Shown: in pieces, positions 1-5,611 of the stretch | Numbering within the stretch: position 1 is the first letter of the stretch | Layout: the number at the start of each line of letters is the position of its first letter | Assembly: GCA_945787305.1 (NCBI GenBank) | Contig: CALZIH010000049.1 | Coordinates: 1 to 12,324, forward strand | Direction of reading: 5' to 3' | DNA: 12,324 nt | Source of the DNA: an uncultured Desulfobulbaceae bacterium | Lineage (GTDB): Bacteria; Desulfobacterota; Desulfobulbia; Desulfobulbales; Desulfobulbaceae | Program-made: the position numbers and the translations under genes | Notes under the pieces: generated by a model | Seen by the model: only the letters and a program-made list of their open reading frames with translations | Databases searched by the model: none | What the model was told of the DNA's origin: nothing

Positions 1-2
1 TC

Positions 3-377
3 GGCAAGGTCAGCGACCTGCAAAAAGAGGCGCAAAGACGGTTGGCACTCAAACCAGGCGACTCCTATGCCTACCCGGTAAAACACATCGAAGGCCCTGA
101 GAAAACAGAGCAGATTGTCCCTGAATATGTCGACCATGTTTATGGGTTGACAGAAGCAGGTGGCACCCAATACCTGTTTCTTGCCGGTGTCGATTTTGAC
201 AAACTCGGTTTTAACCCAAACATCAATGGTGATGCTTACCCCGGTTACACTTGGGATTATGTTTCCCATGTTCCTGCATTAATCGGTACGCTTCTGGTGG
301 TTGGCACGGTCTCACGCTTTGTTACCCAGCGAATAGAACGTAATAACGGCAAGAAAAACTCAAATGACAAATCTTGA
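3..377 (+). CDS. hybA: Hydrogenase-2 ferredoxin-type subunit HybA, C-terminal part (5' end outside window)
   Basis: Partial gene: the frame is open from base 3, reading G-K-V-S-D-L-Q-K-E-A-Q-R-R-L-A-L-K-P-G, so the TTG at 42 is internal and not the real start. HybA proteins are exported 4Fe-4S proteins that relay electrons between the [NiFe] hydrogenase dimer and the membrane subunit HybB. The cluster-binding cysteines are upstream of the window. What is visible is the family's C-terminal tail: the Y-V-Y/H-G-x-x-E-x-G-G-T stretch, then one hydrophobic segment (roughly the last 35-15 residues, V-P-A-L-I-G-T-L-L-V-V-G) that would anchor the protein in the membrane, ending in a charged tail with R, K and D. 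It stops 76 bp before hybC, consistent with one operon. The assignment rests on tail similarity plus context, recalled rather than searched. Confidence 0.85.
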   Translation, partial: GKVSDLQKEAQRRLALKPGDSYAYPVKHIEGPEKTEQIVPEYVDHVYGLTEAGGTQYLFLAGVDFDKLGFNPNINGDAYPGYTWDYVSHVPALIGTLLVVGTVSRFVTQRIERNNGKKNSNDKS

Positions 378-453
378 ACCCCATGGTGAGATGAACAGCT
401 TCCCCATGAACACGGAGAGCCTGTTGCCCATAGCATGCTGAGGAGAACATAAG

Positions 454-2154
454 ATGAGCAAAAAAATTACGATAGATCCCGTAACCAGAATTGAAGGACA
501 CCTGCGCATAGACTGCGAAGTGGACAACGGCAAGGTCACCAAGGCATGGTCTTCCGGCCAGATGTGGCGTGGGATCGAGATTATTCTTAAAGGAAGAGAT
601 CCACGTGATGCCTGGGCCTATGCCCAGCGTATCTGCGGCGTGTGCACCACGGTACATGCCGTTGCCTCCGTCCGGGCGGTTGAAGACGCACTTGACCTTG
701 AAATACCCGTCAATGCGCAATATATCCGTAACATGGTCATTGGCGCTCACGGCATCCATGACCACATCGTCCATTTTTATCAACTCTGTGCCCTGGATTG
801 GGTGGACATTGTTTCTGCCACCAAGGCGGATCCTCGTGCAGCGGCAGCTCTTGGCCAGAAACTCTCCGATTGGAAGCGCAACAGTTACCAGGAGATCAAA
901 GGCGTTCAAGACCGCTTGAAAAAATTCATCAGCACGGGCCAGCTTGGCATCTTTGCCAGTGGCTACTGGGGCCATCCGGCCATGAAGCTTTCTCCGGAGG
1001 TGAACCTGCTTGCCGCAACCCATTACCTGCAAGCCCTTGAATATCAGCGAAAGATCAATCAGGTTGTCGCCATCCTCGGCAGCAAAACGCCCCATGTGCA
1101 GAACCTCGTTGTCGGTGGTGTGACCAACCCGATCAACCCGGACAGCCCCTCCAACCTGACCATTGAAAAACTGTTTAATATCAAGACGCTGATTGATGAA
1201 GTCGGTGACTTTATCAATCAGGCCATGATGACTGATGTGGCAGCAGTAGGAGCAAATTACGCTGACTGGACCCAGTATGGCGCCGGTGTGCTGAACTATC
1301 TCTCCGTGCCCGATATGCCCATGGATTCAAAATCAACAGTCTATGACCTCCCGGGCGGATATATCCCCAATGGAGATATCAGTCAATTTTCCCCCATTGC
1401 CAGCCAAAAGGATTCTGTCCTCTACGACAATATCAAAGAGTCCATTAAACACGCCTGGTATGATGGCGACTGGGACCGTTCACCCTTTGAGGAGGAAACG
1501 GAACCCAACTATACCGGCTACGATTACGATAAGAAATACTCATGGGTCAAGGCCCCGAGCTTCATGGGTAAGCCTGCACAGGTCGGCCCACTGCCTCACG
1601 TTGTCGCCATGTACCTCTCCGACCACCCGGCAACGAAAAAATATGTCGATGCAACACTGCAAAACGTCAGCGCCCTTGCAGGCACAACCGTAGGCATTGA
1701 TGCATTGCACTCAACCATTGGCCGCATTGCAGCGCGGGTCGTTCGCTGTGCTGTTCTATATGAAACGATGAATGTGCAGTGGCAGGCCCTGATTGACAAT
1801 ATCGGTAAAGGCGACATGGACACCTTTAATGCACCGGTCTTCCCTGCAGGCGAACAGCGTGGAGTCGGCTTTCACGAAGCACCGCGGGGAACTCTTTCGC
1901 ATTGGATCGTTATCGAGAACGGCAAAATTAAAAATTACCAGGCAGTCGTTCCATCTACCTGGAACGCAGGCCCGCGAAATGATGATGATGCCCCCGGACC
2001 CTACGAGGCCTCCCTTGTCGGCAATCCCATCGCAGATGCCGAGTTGCCGCTGGAGGTTTTACGAACAGTACACTCTTTCGACCCCTGCCTGGCATGTGCC
2101 ATTCACCTGGTGGACAATAAACGAACGCCGCTGAGCAAAGTAAAGGTACTGTAA
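454..2154 (+). CDS. hybC: [NiFe] hydrogenase large subunit HybC (group 1c-like uptake hydrogenase)
   Basis: Catalytic large subunit of 566 aa, the usual length. It splits H2 at a NiFe(CN)2CO centre on the periplasmic side and passes electrons through the small subunit to HybA/HybB. Both nickel-binding motifs are present: R-I-C-G-V-C near the N-terminus (Cys61, Cys64) after the conserved R-I-E-G-H (12-16), and D-P-C-L-A-C-A-I-H at the C-terminus (Cys545, Cys548, His551). The first C-terminal ligand is Cys, not selenocysteine. Fifteen residues follow His551; the family peptidase normally removes this tail after nickel insertion, and that peptidase (hybD) is the next gene. The start is fixed by AGGAG at 441-445, 8 nt before ATG. 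The protein itself carries no signal peptide, as expected for a subunit exported together with the Tat-dependent small subunit. Confidence 0.97.
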   Translation: MSKKITIDPVTRIEGHLRIDCEVDNGKVTKAWSSGQMWRGIEIILKGRDPRDAWAYAQRICGVCTTVHAVASVRAVEDALDLEIPVNAQYIRNMVIGAHGIHDHIVHFYQLCALDWVDIVSATKADPRAAAALGQKLSDWKRNSYQEIKGVQDRLKKFISTGQLGIFASGYWGHPAMKLSPEVNLLAATHYLQALEYQRKINQVVAILGSKTPHVQNLVVGGVTNPINPDSPSNLTIEKLFNIKTLIDEVGDFINQAMMTDVAAVGANYADWTQYGAGVLNYLSVPDMPMDSKSTVYDLPGGYIPNGDISQFSPIASQKDSVLYDNIKESIKHAWYDGDWDRSPFEEETEPNYTGYDYDKKYSWVKAPSFMGKPAQVGPLPHVVAMYLSDHPATKKYVDATLQNVSALAGTTVGIDALHSTIGRIAARVVRCAVLYETMNVQWQALIDNIGKGDMDTFNAPVFPAGEQRGVGFHEAPRGTLSHWIVIENGKIKNYQAVVPSTWNAGPRNDDDAPGPYEASLVGNPIADAELPLEVLRTVHSFDPCLACAIHLVDNKRTPLSKVKVL

Positions 2155-2157
2155 TTT

Positions 2158-2260
2158 TGTCGGTGTCGCAAAAAATCTCGCCACCGACGGCGGAAAGGTT
2201 GTAATTGGTTGTATCTCCATCCAGTTCAAGCTTTGTTCTGGACTTTTTACGAGTCCATCA
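2158..2260 (+). repeat. MITE-like 103-bp element, copy A, between hybC and hybD
   Basis: Begins TGTCGGTGTCGCAAAAAATC and ends GACTTTTTACGAGTCCATCA. The two ends are imperfect inverted repeats (14 of 20 positions). A second copy of exactly the same length lies in the opposite orientation at 4331-4433: the first 43 bases match with 5 mismatches or fewer, the last 20 are identical, and the 40-base middle is only about 57% identical but aligns without gaps. Copy A is flanked by AATTT on the left (2153-2157) and AATTT on the right (2260-2264, sharing the last element base), compatible with a 4-5 bp target-site duplication. There is no coding capacity. Conserved ends with a diverged core are typical of miniature inverted-repeat elements. 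As RNA the ends could pair into a long hairpin inside the hyb transcript. Confidence 0.75.
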
Positions 2261-2291
2261 ATTTGAGTAAGAAATTTTACGGAGAAATCTC

Positions 2292-2786
2292 TTGAATGCA
2301 CTGGTTTTAGGTATCGGCAACTTGCTGATTGGAGACGAAGGCGTAGGCTGCAAAACTGCCGATGAGCTGAACAGGCGGTATCAGATGCCCCCGGAAGTGG
2401 AGTGCATTGACGGCGGAACCGCTGGTTTTGAGCTGCTCTCTCTTATTGACAATAAAGATCATCTCATCCTCGTTGACGCCTTAAGAAATGATATGGCTCC
2501 GGGCACGGTGGTCAAGATCGAGGGCGAAGATGTGCCCAAATCTTTTCTTACCTCAATCACTCCTCATCAACTGGGTATATCAGATGTGCTGGCGGCTGCC
2601 GCACTCACTGACACCTTACCCAAAAAAATGGTGCTTTTTGGAGTGGAGCCCAAACAACTGGATGTGGGTATTGGCCTTTCTCCCGAGGTTGAGACGGGAA
2701 TGGAAAAAATAATCGATGTGGTCGTCGAACAACTTCGTAACTATGGCTATGAGGTGGAACGTAATGGAATCAAATCAGAACATTAA
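2292..2786 (+). CDS. hybD: Hydrogenase maturation protease HybD
   Basis: Endopeptidase that trims the C-terminal tail of the HybC precursor once nickel is inserted; a cytoplasmic M52-family enzyme. At 164 aa it is the normal length. Residues matching the nickel-sensing ligands of the family are visible: Glu16 in G-I-G-N-L-L-I-G-D-E-G-V-G, Asp62 in L-I-L-V-D-A, and His92 in T-P-H-Q. Translation starts at TTG (2292) with GGAG at 2281-2284, 7 nt upstream. The neighbouring ATG at 2296 is out of frame, and the family N-terminus (x-L-V-L-G-I-G-N) fits the TTG start. A 137-bp gap containing the MITE-like element separates it from hybC. Its last 23 bases overlap the start of hybB, so the two are probably translationally coupled. 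Confidence 0.95.
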   Translation: MNALVLGIGNLLIGDEGVGCKTADELNRRYQMPPEVECIDGGTAGFELLSLIDNKDHLILVDALRNDMAPGTVVKIEGEDVPKSFLTSITPHQLGISDVLAAAALTDTLPKKMVLFGVEPKQLDVGIGLSPEVETGMEKIIDVVVEQLRNYGYEVERNGIKSEH

Positions 2787-3888
2787 AACCTGGACGCCGG
2801 CAACAATCGTTATGGTGTTGCTGATCGTTGCCGGAACGGCAGTTGCCATGAATCGAATGATTTTTGGCCTGGGCGCGTCAACTAACTTAAACGATGCCTT
2901 TCCCTGGGGATTCTGGCTCGGCCTTGACGTCCTTGGCGGAGTGGCCATGGCTGCCGGTGGATTTATCATTGCCTGTGCTGTGTATCTTTTTAACTGGAAA
3001 AAATATCGCCCCATTGTGCGCCCGGCCATTTTAACGGCTTTCCTGGGGTATCTAATGGCAGTTGTCGCCCTTTTTCTGGACATCGGCCACCCCTTTCGCC
3101 TTTGGCACCCATCGATCATGTGGCAGTATCAGTCGGTGATGTGGGTTGTTGCCATGCATGTCATATTTTACACAACCACTCTGGCGCTGGAATTCAGTCC
3201 CATGCTTTTCGAGCGCCTCGGCTGGGAAAAAGCACGACAGACGGTGGGCAGGATTATGGTGGGAGCCGTCATTTTCGGCGTCATGCTTTCAACCCTTCAC
3301 CAGTCTTCATTGGGAGCGGTTTTCCTGATTGCCCCTTCAAAAATGTCGCCATTGTGGTGGGATACAAAACTGCCATTCCATTTTCTGGTTTCGGCTGTCG
3401 CCATGGGGCTCTCCATGGTCAGCTTTGAAACTGCACTCAGTCAGAAATATTTTGGTCACAAGGTTGACAAAGAAATCATCACCGGTCTTGCCAGGGGCTC
3501 ACTGATTGTGCTCAGCTTTTATTTTTGCCTCAAGATGTATCAACTTTTTGTTGTTGCCTCTCCGGCAATGGCATTTGATGGGTCTGTGGAAGGAAACATG
3601 TACCTGCTGGAGATGCTTATTGGGGTCATCATCCCCATCGGTTTCCTGCTGGTCAAGAGGTACCGAAACAACCTGTCCATAGTCTTCTCCATCAACATCA
3701 TGGTCATTGTCGGGGTCATTCTCAATCGCCTGAATGTGTGCCTGTTCAGCATGGAAAGTTATACTTCCTGGCGCGGCATTACCTACACCCCTTCGTGGCA
3801 GGAATTCGTAGTCTCTTTGGGTATTGTCTCGGTAGGTGTTTTTCTCTATAAGATGTCAGCAAAACATCTGCCGCTGTTTAGTCACTAA
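2764..3888 (+). CDS. hybB: Hydrogenase membrane subunit HybB (NrfD/PsrC-like quinone-reactive protein)
   Basis: Integral membrane subunit that takes electrons from HybA and reduces menaquinone. It is 374 aa, close to E. coli HybB, with about ten hydrophobic helices spread over its whole length, the first at about residues 10-30. Conserved-looking features are N-D-A-F-P-W-G-F-W-L-G in the first periplasmic/helix region, D-I-G-H-P-F-R-L-W-H-P in the middle, and N-R-L-N near the C-terminus, all typical of the NrfD/PsrC family. The start at 2764 is chosen over an in-frame ATG at 2716 because GAGG (2751-2754) lies 9 nt upstream and the family protein begins shortly before the first helix; the 16 extra residues would lie wholly within hybD. 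In E. coli hybB sits directly behind hybA, whereas here it follows hybC and hybD. Confidence 0.94.
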   Translation: MESNQNIKTWTPATIVMVLLIVAGTAVAMNRMIFGLGASTNLNDAFPWGFWLGLDVLGGVAMAAGGFIIACAVYLFNWKKYRPIVRPAILTAFLGYLMAVVALFLDIGHPFRLWHPSIMWQYQSVMWVVAMHVIFYTTTLALEFSPMLFERLGWEKARQTVGRIMVGAVIFGVMLSTLHQSSLGAVFLIAPSKMSPLWWDTKLPFHFLVSAVAMGLSMVSFETALSQKYFGHKVDKEIITGLARGSLIVLSFYFCLKMYQLFVVASPAMAFDGSVEGNMYLLEMLIGVIIPIGFLLVKRYRNNLSIVFSINIMVIVGVILNRLNVCLFSMESYTSWRGITYTPSWQEFVVSLGIVSVGVFLYKMSAKHLPLFSH

Positions 3889-3948
3889 CCAGGTAACGGC
3901 AAGGATACAAAGAACAATTACCTACAGGCCAACTTCTGAACCATTTAC

Positions 3949-3991
3949 GCCATGCTCGGAGTGATCCCTTCACTTCAAGCATGGCTTTCTT
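3949..3991 (+). terminator. Intrinsic terminator after hybB
   Basis: Arms 3949-3956 (GCCATGCT) and 3978-3985 (AGCATGGC) pair perfectly. After one C/A mismatch, 3958-3964 (GGAGTGA) pairs with 3970-3976 (TCACTTC), including one G-T wobble. The loop is TCCCT and the tail is TTTCTT (3986-3991). It lies 60 bp behind hybB and would end the hydrogenase transcript, although the cytochrome gene starts only 36 bp further on. Confidence 0.8.
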
Positions 3992-4027
3992 GGGTCTACC
4001 GAAGCCGAGTCTGAGCAGAAAAAATTC

Positions 4028-4333
4028 ATGCACAGCTGCAGAGTGCTCATAATTGCCGGCCTGATCTTCGCAGGATGGCACCTCTTTATACCTGAACAAT
4101 GCGCTAGTCAAGAGTGCAGAGTACAGGTAGAGCAAAAGTGTTCCCGCTGCCATTTCGTGACCCATATTTGCCCAAAATTGGACAAGAAAAAAGGCAGGTG
4201 GAGCTGGAAGCGAACCATCAATTCGATGATTGGCCACGGTGCATCACTCACCAAGGCAGAAGCAAAACAACTGGTCTCCTGTTTAAGTAACCCGGACAGT
4301 GACCTGCTGACCATTTGTCCGCCTCAATCATGA
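4028..4333 (+). CDS. Small secreted monohaem c-type cytochrome
   Basis: A 101-aa protein with a hydrophobic signal-like N-terminus (about residues 5-22, possible cleavage near residue 27) and one haem-attachment motif C-S-R-C-H (38-42). Met67 in W-K-R-T-I-N-S-M-I, followed by G-H-G-A-S-L-T, resembles the axial-ligand region of small class I cytochromes. It would carry a single covalent haem in the periplasm and shuttle electrons; a link to the adjacent hydrogenase is only inferred from position. No good Shine-Dalgarno precedes ATG 4028, and a strong terminator lies just upstream, so expression depends on read-through or a promoter not obvious by eye. The stop codon TGA (4331-4333) is the first three bases of the MITE-like copy B, so the native C-terminus may have been altered by insertion. 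Two extra cysteines (Cys85, Cys97) follow the haem region. Confidence 0.65.
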   Translation: MHSCRVLIIAGLIFAGWHLFIPEQCASQECRVQVEQKCSRCHFVTHICPKLDKKKGRWSWKRTINSMIGHGASLTKAEAKQLVSCLSNPDSDLLTICPPQS

Positions 4334-4433
4334 TGGACTCGTAAAAAGTCAAAAACGCAAATTGCAGAGCACGGAAAAACAATAAATAATAACCTTTCCG
4401 CCCTCGGTGGCGAGGCTTTTTACGACACCGACA
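4331..4433 (-). repeat. MITE-like 103-bp element, copy B, inverted relative to copy A
   Basis: On the minus strand it reads TGTCGGTGTCGTAAAAAGCC at its start and GACTTTTTACGAGTCCATCA at its end. Its own ends are inverted repeats at 15 of 20 positions. Length and ungapped alignment match copy A at 2158-2260. No clear target-site duplication is seen here. It begins at the TGA stop of the cytochrome gene. The two copies form a 103-bp imperfect inverted repeat separated by about 2.07 kb, enclosing hybD, hybB and the cytochrome gene. Confidence 0.75.
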
Positions 4434-4435
4434 AG

Positions 4436-4514
4436 CATAAGGCTAGACAACGTCCCGGCGAACCACCAAGAAGGAGACGTGCCTCCCATTTGCTAGACCA
4501 GTTAGTGCCTTATG
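4436..4514. other. Structured 79-bp palindrome-flanked segment, function unknown
   Basis: Perfect 8-bp inverted arms CATAAGGC (4436-4443) and GCCTTATG (4507-4514) enclose further complementary pieces: GG-CTAG/CTAG-CC near 4441 and 4489, and ACGTC/GACGT around 4450 and 4475. It begins 2 bp after MITE-like copy B and ends just before the minus-strand terminator. No start codon with a plausible ribosome site is associated. It could be an old repeat or a folded transcript end; I cannot assign a function. Confidence 0.35.
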
Positions 4515-4526
4515 GTAGAATATAAA

Positions 4527-4559
4527 CGACCCAAAACAAGGTAACCTTGCTTTGGGTCG
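4527..4559 (-). terminator. Terminator hairpin for the thioredoxin-like selenoprotein gene
   Basis: A 15-position stem with one mismatch: 4527-4541 pairs with 4545-4559 around the loop TAA. Read on the minus strand it is followed by GTTTATATTC, a weak T-rich tail; the plus strand has no T tract after it, so it serves the minus-strand gene, whose stop is about 30 bp away. Confidence 0.7.
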
Positions 4560-4589
4560 GAACCTCTGGAAAAGATATCCTACACGATA

Positions 4590-5165
4590 TCATTCACCAA
4601 TCAAACGGTACGGATACGCCCGCTTCGTCCACTCTCCTCCAGGGTAATCTTTTTCTAAAAGTTCATAGGCTGCTTTCAATGGCATAGGATCACCACTGCT
4701 TTTGTAGTGACTTACGCCTCTGAGATAAATTGCCTCAGGAACGGCATCGGTGTTCCCATACTCAACGATGACTTTTTCAAAAGCATTGAGTGCCTCAGTA
4801 AACTTGTCATTGTCAAAATAATACTTGCCCTCTCCCAGAAGCAAACGGGCAAGCAGTTCACTTGGTTCAAGGAAGCCAACCGTTCGATGATGTTCGCTGC
4901 CATCCGGACTCAAGGTGATAAGGGTTGGGGTCCATTTGACATTGAAGTCATCACTTAATGGCTTGCTCTCTGCCGGTATACGTAAGCCAATTACATGTTC
5001 ACTGAAAAAATCGACCACGGATTGATCTGGATACGTAACTGCATCCATCTGTTGGCAGCCAATTCAACCAGGATTGAAAAAATCCAGCAAAATTGGAATG
5101 CCTCCTTTTTCTGCCATATCTTTTGCAATATTAAAGTCTGTTACCCAGTGAATTGTATTTGTCAT
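4590..5165 (-). CDS. Thioredoxin-like selenoprotein (U-x-x-C active site) with TPR-like C-terminus
   Basis: Likely thiol/selenol oxidoreductase of 191 residues. From ATG at 5165 the frame is open through 33 codons, meets TGA at 5066-5064, and continues open to the stop at 4592-4590. The TGA falls exactly at the first cysteine position of a thioredoxin active site: L-L-D-F-F-N-P-G-U-I-G-C (Sec34, Cys37), with the usual beta strand before it and M-D-A-V-T-Y-P-D after it. A cis-proline context, W-T-P-T-L-I (Pro80), follows at the expected place. Residues about 107-170 look like a TPR repeat (G-K-Y-Y-F-D...A-L-N-A-F-E-K). GGAGG lies about 7 nt before the ATG, which supports this start over the internal ATG at 5048. 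A hairpin GGCTGC/GCAGTT (5060-5055 with 5042-5037) lies 3 nt after TGA, but its loop lacks the clear GU of the E. coli SECIS. No signal peptide is seen. A nonsense-mutated pseudogene is the alternative; the precise U-x-x-C placement argues against it. Confidence 0.82.
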
Positions 5166-5194
5166 GATTGCACCTCCATCTGGTTAAGGGTATG

Positions 5195-5245
5195 TCAGAG
5201 TATTTCTAACCTCCTTGTTTGCAGTGTGTTATCTCCGTTGTTCAT
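5195..5245 (-). CDS. Possible 16-residue leader peptide upstream of the selenoprotein gene
   Basis: ATG at 5245 is preceded by AGGAG with 7-nt spacing, as good a ribosome site as any in the window. The frame gives M-N-N-G-D-N-T-L-Q-T-R-R-L-E-I-L and then TGA, ending 29 bp before the selenoprotein start. It could be a leader peptide, a gene remnant or chance. No recognisable family. If this TGA were also read through, the frame would end at a TGA overlapping the selenoprotein ATG, which is curious but unsupported. Confidence 0.25.
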   Translation of the reverse strand: MNNGDNTLQTRRLEIL

Positions 5246-5319
5246 GACTTTTCTCCTAATGAATAAGTTAATTCGTCCAGGAGAGTGTGTCCACGCCTTG
5301 ACAGCTATTTAAAGATGAA

Positions 5320-5500
5320 TCATATAGAATTCCATTGGGTAGCCTCTTGTAAACCTTGAAAGTATACCTTGCCCGCCGTTATTTTCTCTATCGACCTTGC
5401 AAAAGCAATCTGCGAAAGTGCTTTCACCCTATATACCTGTTTTTTTATCAAAAGTAGCATCATGACAGTTGACGCATGCCACGTTATGGCTTACTGGTTT
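5320..5500 (-). pseudogene. Possible c-type cytochrome remnant, frameshifted
   Basis: On the minus strand, bases 5500-5429 read K-P-V-S-H-N-V-A-C-V-N-C-H-D-A-T-F-D-K-K-T-G-I and stop. The stretch contains a C-x-x-C-H haem motif preceded by a histidine. A shift at the run of seven A in the D-K-K codons leads into a second open stretch (V-Y-R-V-K-A-L-S-Q-I-A-F-A-R-S-I-E-K-I-T) that runs to a stop at 5322-5320. No start or ribosome site is visible, and the riboswitch lies immediately on the upstream side. A chance C-x-x-C-H is quite possible. Confidence 0.22.
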
Positions 5501-5503
5501 ACA

Positions 5504-5589
5504 GTAGAAGGTCATAAGAACAAAGCCAAACCTGCCGAAAGGAAGGGACGGAAAACTACGGGTCTTAACAAGATAGCCGGGTTGCCTTG
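5504..5589 (+). ncRNA. GEMM-I (c-di-GMP class I-type) riboswitch aptamer
   Basis: Hand alignment to the known GEMM-I fold. A short P1 pairs AAGGT (5508-5512) with GCCTT (5584-5588). CAAAGCCAAACC (5521-5532) starts the conserved core, and the hairpin 5531-5546 carries a GAAA tetraloop (5537-5540). GGGACGGAAAAC (5545-5556) matches the conserved GGGACGCAAAGC, and AGCCGGGTTGCC (5575-5586) matches the tetraloop receptor/P1 strand. Base 5525 is G at the position I align with the ligand-selecting base, which is G in c-di-GMP binders and A in the cGAMP-selective subclass. The next base (C5526) and G5551 replace the usual G and C as a pair, a compensating change. It sits 54 bp upstream of the secreted protein gene and overlaps a terminator, so it very probably controls that gene. 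Confidence 0.85.
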
Positions 5590-5611
5590 AAAAGGTAATC
5601 CGGCTTTTTTT
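5575..5611 (+). terminator. Riboswitch expression platform: intrinsic terminator
   Basis: A 12-bp stem pairs 5575-5586 (AGCCGGGTTGCC) with 5594-5605 (GGTAATCCGGCT), with two G-T wobbles, the loop TTGAAAA, and a T run at 5605-5611. The left arm is also the 3' part of the aptamer, including its P1 strand, so ligand binding should prevent terminator formation and switch the downstream gene on. Direction of control is inferred from this overlap. Confidence 0.85.

Noticed and set aside
322..1095. A 257-aa minus-strand frame opposite hybC
   Set aside because: It is antisense to a gene with unmistakable hydrogenase motifs, and its translation resembles no family.
4590..5048. A 152-aa protein starting at the internal ATG 5048
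   Set aside because: It would begin in the middle of a thioredoxin fold, right after the active site, with no ribosome site; the frame extends upstream through TGA to a proper start at 5165.
5064..5066. TGA treated as a nonsense mutation making a pseudogene
   Set aside because: It falls exactly where the first active-site Cys should be, the second Cys is kept, and no other stop or frameshift interrupts the frame; Sec is the better explanation though not proven.
5298..5328. A sigma-70 promoter, TTGACA followed by TATAGA
   Set aside because: The spacer is 19 bp and the site is 180 bp upstream of the aptamer; too weak to assert without a mapped start.
5369..5590. A 73-aa plus-strand frame
   Set aside because: It runs through the riboswitch aptamer and ends in the terminator stem; no ribosome site and no protein-like pattern.
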